Source of the DNA: Actinomycetes bacterium
GTDB taxonomy: Bacteria > Actinomycetota > Thermoleophilia > Solirubrobacterales > Solirubrobacteraceae
Direction of reading: 5' to 3'
Assembly: GCA_023404805.1 (NCBI GenBank)
Contig: JAEYAL010000291.1
Coordinates: 1 to 7,347, forward strand
DNA length: 7,347 bases
Shown piece by piece: positions 6,898 through 7,347 of this stretch. The stretch's first letter is position 1. Each line of letters begins with the position of its first letter. The notes beneath the pieces were generated by a model. That model worked only from the letters and a program-made list of their open reading frames with translations. It was not told the DNA's origin and searched no databases. The position numbers were made by a program, and so were the translations under genes.

Positions 6898-7278
6898 ATG
6901 CGCTGGAACGCCGACGACCCGGTCCGGAACGCGATCCTGGCGGATCTCGTCGAGCAGGAGCACCAGCTCCTCGATCCGGCCGTCCGAGCCGACGCCGAGC
7001 GCGTCCGCGAGCTGCTCCACGAGGACTTCGAGGAGGTCGGCGCCAGCGGCCGCCACTGGCACCGCGACTCGATCGTCGACTACCTCGCCAAGGACCCCGG
7101 CGTCGGTTCCGAGACCAGCCAGGTCGACGCCAAGTTCCTGGGCCACGACACCGTCCTGATCACCTACGCGGCCCGCTACCTCGACGAGCAGCACGCCATC
7201 TCGCGGCGCTCCTCGCTCTGGATCCACGAGCACGGCAAATGGGCGCTCCGCTACCACCAGGGCACGCCGATCAGCTAG
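6898..7278 (+). CDS. NTF2-like superfamily protein, DUF4440-like
   Basis: This 126-residue soluble protein fits the single-domain NTF2-like fold: helical N-terminus (residues 10-45, with VEQEHQLLDPAVRAD), then LLHEDFEEVGASGRHWHRDSIV (39-60), then alternating strands ending in SSLWIHEHGKWALRYHQGTP (106-125). The L-x-x-DF-x-E-x-G-x-SG-x-x-W-x-RD pattern is typical of DUF4440 proteins. Members include ketosteroid-isomerase-like enzymes and many of unknown role; no catalytic set can be assigned here. The frame is open far upstream (from 6613), but that part is antisense to the MFS gene. The ATG at 6898 is the real start because family similarity begins there and a -10-like TACGGT sits just before it. 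It is divergent from the exporter operon; shared regulation is possible but not shown. Confidence 0.85.
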   Translation: MRWNADDPVRNAILADLVEQEHQLLDPAVRADAERVRELLHEDFEEVGASGRHWHRDSIVDYLAKDPGVGSETSQVDAKFLGHDTVLITYAARYLDEQHAISRRSSLWIHEHGKWALRYHQGTPIS

Positions 7279-7284
7279 CTCCCC

Positions 7285-7299
7285 GCGGCGGGCCGCCGC
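7285..7299 (+). terminator. GC-rich palindrome after the NTF2-like gene
   Basis: GCGGCGG and CCGCCGC are perfect 7-base arms around one G, starting 7 bases after the TAG stop. It lacks a U-tract, as many high-GC actinobacterial terminators do. It lies close to the larger hairpin at 7316-7344. Confidence 0.45.
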
Positions 7300-7315
7300 C
7301 GGGCGGACTCCCCTC

Positions 7316-7344
7316 GCGCGCGGGTGGCCGGCCCCCCCGCGCGC
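7316..7344 (+). terminator. Strong GC hairpin at the window end
   Basis: GCGCGCGGG (7316-7324) pairs perfectly with CCCGCGCGC (7336-7344), a 9-bp all-GC stem with an 11-base loop that itself contains a self-complementary GGCCGGCC-type core. It is the second stem-loop after the NTF2-like gene and could reinforce termination. No U-tract is visible before the window ends. Confidence 0.45.
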
Positions 7345-7347
7345 CGG

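Noticed and set aside
6196..7257. 353-residue minus-strand open frame crossing the MFS 5' half and the NTF2-like gene
   Set aside because: It covers two well-supported genes in another frame and has shadow-type composition.
1..7347. tRNA, rRNA, CRISPR, insertion sequence or attachment-site signals
   Set aside because: I saw no cloverleaf, no regularly spaced direct repeats, no transposase or integrase motif and no long terminal inverted repeats.

Overview
The window is very GC-rich, with strong third-position G/C. It combines large secreted beta-rich proteins, a small secreted protein with an SmpA/BLIP-like duplication, and starts that lack a Shine-Dalgarno but have a TAC-type -10 just upstream. 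This pattern suggests a high-GC actinobacterium. A Thermoleophilia/Solirubrobacterales relative (Solirubrobacter- or Conexibacter-like) is my best guess; it is an inference from protein style, not a database result.

Layout. Positions 2-2563 (+) hold the 3' part of a large secreted or surface beta-rich protein whose start lies upstream of the window. After a 110-bp spacer with a nested GC hairpin comes a complete small secreted protein (2674-3282, +). It faces a three-gene minus-strand operon across a 79-bp convergent spacer rich in inverted repeats. Read in its own direction, the operon is a QacA/SmvA-like 14-helix MFS drug exporter (6788-5160), a DrrA/NodI-type ABC ATPase (5163-4204) and an ABC-2 type permease (4207-3362). 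Both internal junctions are 4-base ATGA stop/start overlaps, so the three are probably translationally coupled. Divergent from the operon is a small NTF2-like (DUF4440) protein (6898-7278, +). The window ends in two strong GC hairpins.

The operon encodes two mechanistically different exporters, one driven by the proton-motive force and one by ATP. A role in exporting toxic, probably amphiphilic or cationic, compounds is the simplest reading. No transcriptional regulator lies in the window. The two plus-strand secreted-protein genes look like ordinary envelope or exported proteins of unknown function and are probably unrelated to the exporters. I found no RNA genes, CRISPR arrays, insertion sequences or phage genes. 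Nothing here amounts to a clear new system; the more interesting points are the two-exporter coupling, the architecture of the large surface protein and the likely leaderless promoters.
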